This document shows positions 5,469 through 5,987 of a stretch of DNA of 5,987 nucleotides, piece after piece. The first letter of the stretch is position 1. Every line of letters begins with the position of its first letter. The position numbers were made by a program, and so were the translations under genes. The notes beneath the pieces are model-generated. The model was not told where the DNA came from. It made no database searches and worked only from the letters and a program-made list of their open reading frames with translations. The DNA is taken from assembly GCA_945835425.1 (NCBI GenBank), contig CAMAJC010000130.1:1-5987 (forward strand), in the 5' to 3' direction. This stretch comes from an uncultured Clostridia bacterium. Its GTDB lineage: Bacteria > Bacillota > Clostridia > Oscillospirales > Ruminococcaceae.

Positions 5469-5915
5469 ATGAAAGTTATTCTCTTACAGGATGTCAAAGG
5501 CTCCGGCAAAAAAGGCGACCTCATCAACGCTGCCGACGGCTACGCAAGAAACTACCTGCTCCCGAAAAAGCTCGCCATGGAGGCGACTGCCGGGGCTATC
5601 AACAATAAGAAGGTCCAGGACGCCGCCAAGGCTCATCACGCGCAGGTAGAGCTGGATCAGGCAATCGCCAATAAGGAAAACCTGACCGGCAAGACCGTCA
5701 CCGTCACCGCCAAGGCCGGCAAGGAAGGGAAGCTGTTCGGCTCCGTCACCGCAAAGGAGATCGCTGCCGCTGTTTCCAGCCAGTATAAGATCGACGTCGA
5801 TAAGCGCAAAATCGACCTCGACGGCGATATCAAGGCTTTCGGCACCTATGAATTCGACCTCAAGCTCCATGCGGGCGTTGTGGCGAAGATGAAGGTCATG
5901 GTAAAAGAAGCATAA
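5469..5915 (+). CDS. rplI: 50S ribosomal protein bL9
   Basis: bL9 binds 23S rRNA near the base of the L1 stalk with its N-terminal domain and extends outward with its C-terminal domain, helping to limit frameshifting and ribosome stacking. The 148-residue length is typical (B. subtilis 149). The N-terminal domain shows MKVILLQDVKGSGKKGD and GYARNYLLPKKLA (24-36), close to the family signature. A Lys/Ala-rich connecting helix runs over about 42-76. The C-terminal domain has GKEGKLFGSVT and, near the end, FDLKLHAGVVAKMKV. Start ATG 5469 has AGAAAGGA at 5453-5460, an 8-nt spacing. It lies 127 bp after gdpP with no visible promoter between, so co-transcription is likely. In Firmicutes the next gene is often the replicative helicase dnaB, which would lie outside the window. 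Confidence 0.97.
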   Translation: MKVILLQDVKGSGKKGDLINAADGYARNYLLPKKLAMEATAGAINNKKVQDAAKAHHAQVELDQAIANKENLTGKTVTVTAKAGKEGKLFGSVTAKEIAAAVSSQYKIDVDKRKIDLDGDIKAFGTYEFDLKLHAGVVAKMKVMVKEA

Positions 5916-5930
5916 AAAAGCATATTTCAC

Positions 5931-5958
5931 GCGCGGGGCTTGATTTTAAGTCCCGCGC
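5931..5958. repeat. 11-bp palindrome after rplI
   Basis: GCGCGGGGCTT (5931-5941) pairs with AAGTCCCGCGC (5948-5958) over 11 bp with one G-U pair and a GATTTT loop. The following bases (TGAACTGCG) lack a T-tract, so readthrough to the next gene is plausible. Like the other palindromes here, it sits directly after a stop codon region, 15 bp past the rplI stop. The last bases of the window (5980-5987) are G-rich and could be the start of a ribosome binding site for a gene beyond the edge, but this cannot be judged. Confidence 0.6.
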
Positions 5959-5987
5959 TGAACTGCGTTATTGCACGTTCGGGGTGG

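Overview
The window holds three complete, same-strand (+) housekeeping genes of a Gram-positive bacterium: a ribonuclease J (924-3008), a GdpP-type cyclic-di-AMP phosphodiesterase (3347-5341) and ribosomal protein bL9 (5469-5915). High GC, strong Shine-Dalgarno sequences of the AGAAAGGA type, intrinsic terminators, a membrane-anchored GdpP directly upstream of rplI (an order known from Bacillus and Clostridia) and a clostridial-style RNase J C-terminus all suggest Firmicutes. My guess is a high-GC member of the Clostridia such as Oscillospiraceae. That placement is inference, not a database result.

Region 1-382 has no convincing gene. It holds two short tandem hairpins, a perfect 12-bp palindrome and a textbook intrinsic terminator (144-175), which probably closes a + strand transcript entering from the left. 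A promoter (TTGACA, 17 bp, TAAAAT) at 383-411 should start the RNase J mRNA, giving an unusually long leader of about 500 nt. Within the leader I see a terminator-like hairpin followed by a T-rich run (654-695). Just before the ribosome binding site I see a set of nested stems that folds as a three-way junction (812-896). A nuclease mRNA with a long structured leader invites the idea of autoregulation.

The RNase J gene is followed by the oddest object in the window. A second, diverged copy of the last 18 codons plus stop of the gene (3049-3105) lies 97 bp downstream of the real end, separated from it by a long palindrome. The intrinsic terminator (3119-3166) lies after this second copy. The differences between the copies are mostly synonymous or conservative, so both seem to have evolved as coding sequence. 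A remnant of integration at, or recombination into, the 3' end of the gene fits this pattern.

The gdpP promoter (3170-3198) begins 3 bp after that terminator and has the same -35, spacer length and -10 as the RNase J promoter. An inverted repeat sits at its predicted start point. gdpP encodes two membrane helices, a PAS-like domain, a degenerate GGDEF domain and an intact DHH/DHHA1 phosphodiesterase. It is followed after 127 bp, with a perfect 13-bp palindrome but no visible promoter or T-tract terminator, by rplI; the two are probably co-transcribed. The window ends 72 bp after rplI with a further palindrome.

Functionally the window joins mRNA decay, c-di-AMP turnover and a large-subunit ribosomal protein. 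I found no mobile-element gene, CRISPR array, tRNA or rRNA, and no new multi-gene system. The points worth checking are the duplicated 3' end, the palindromes and the RNase J leader.
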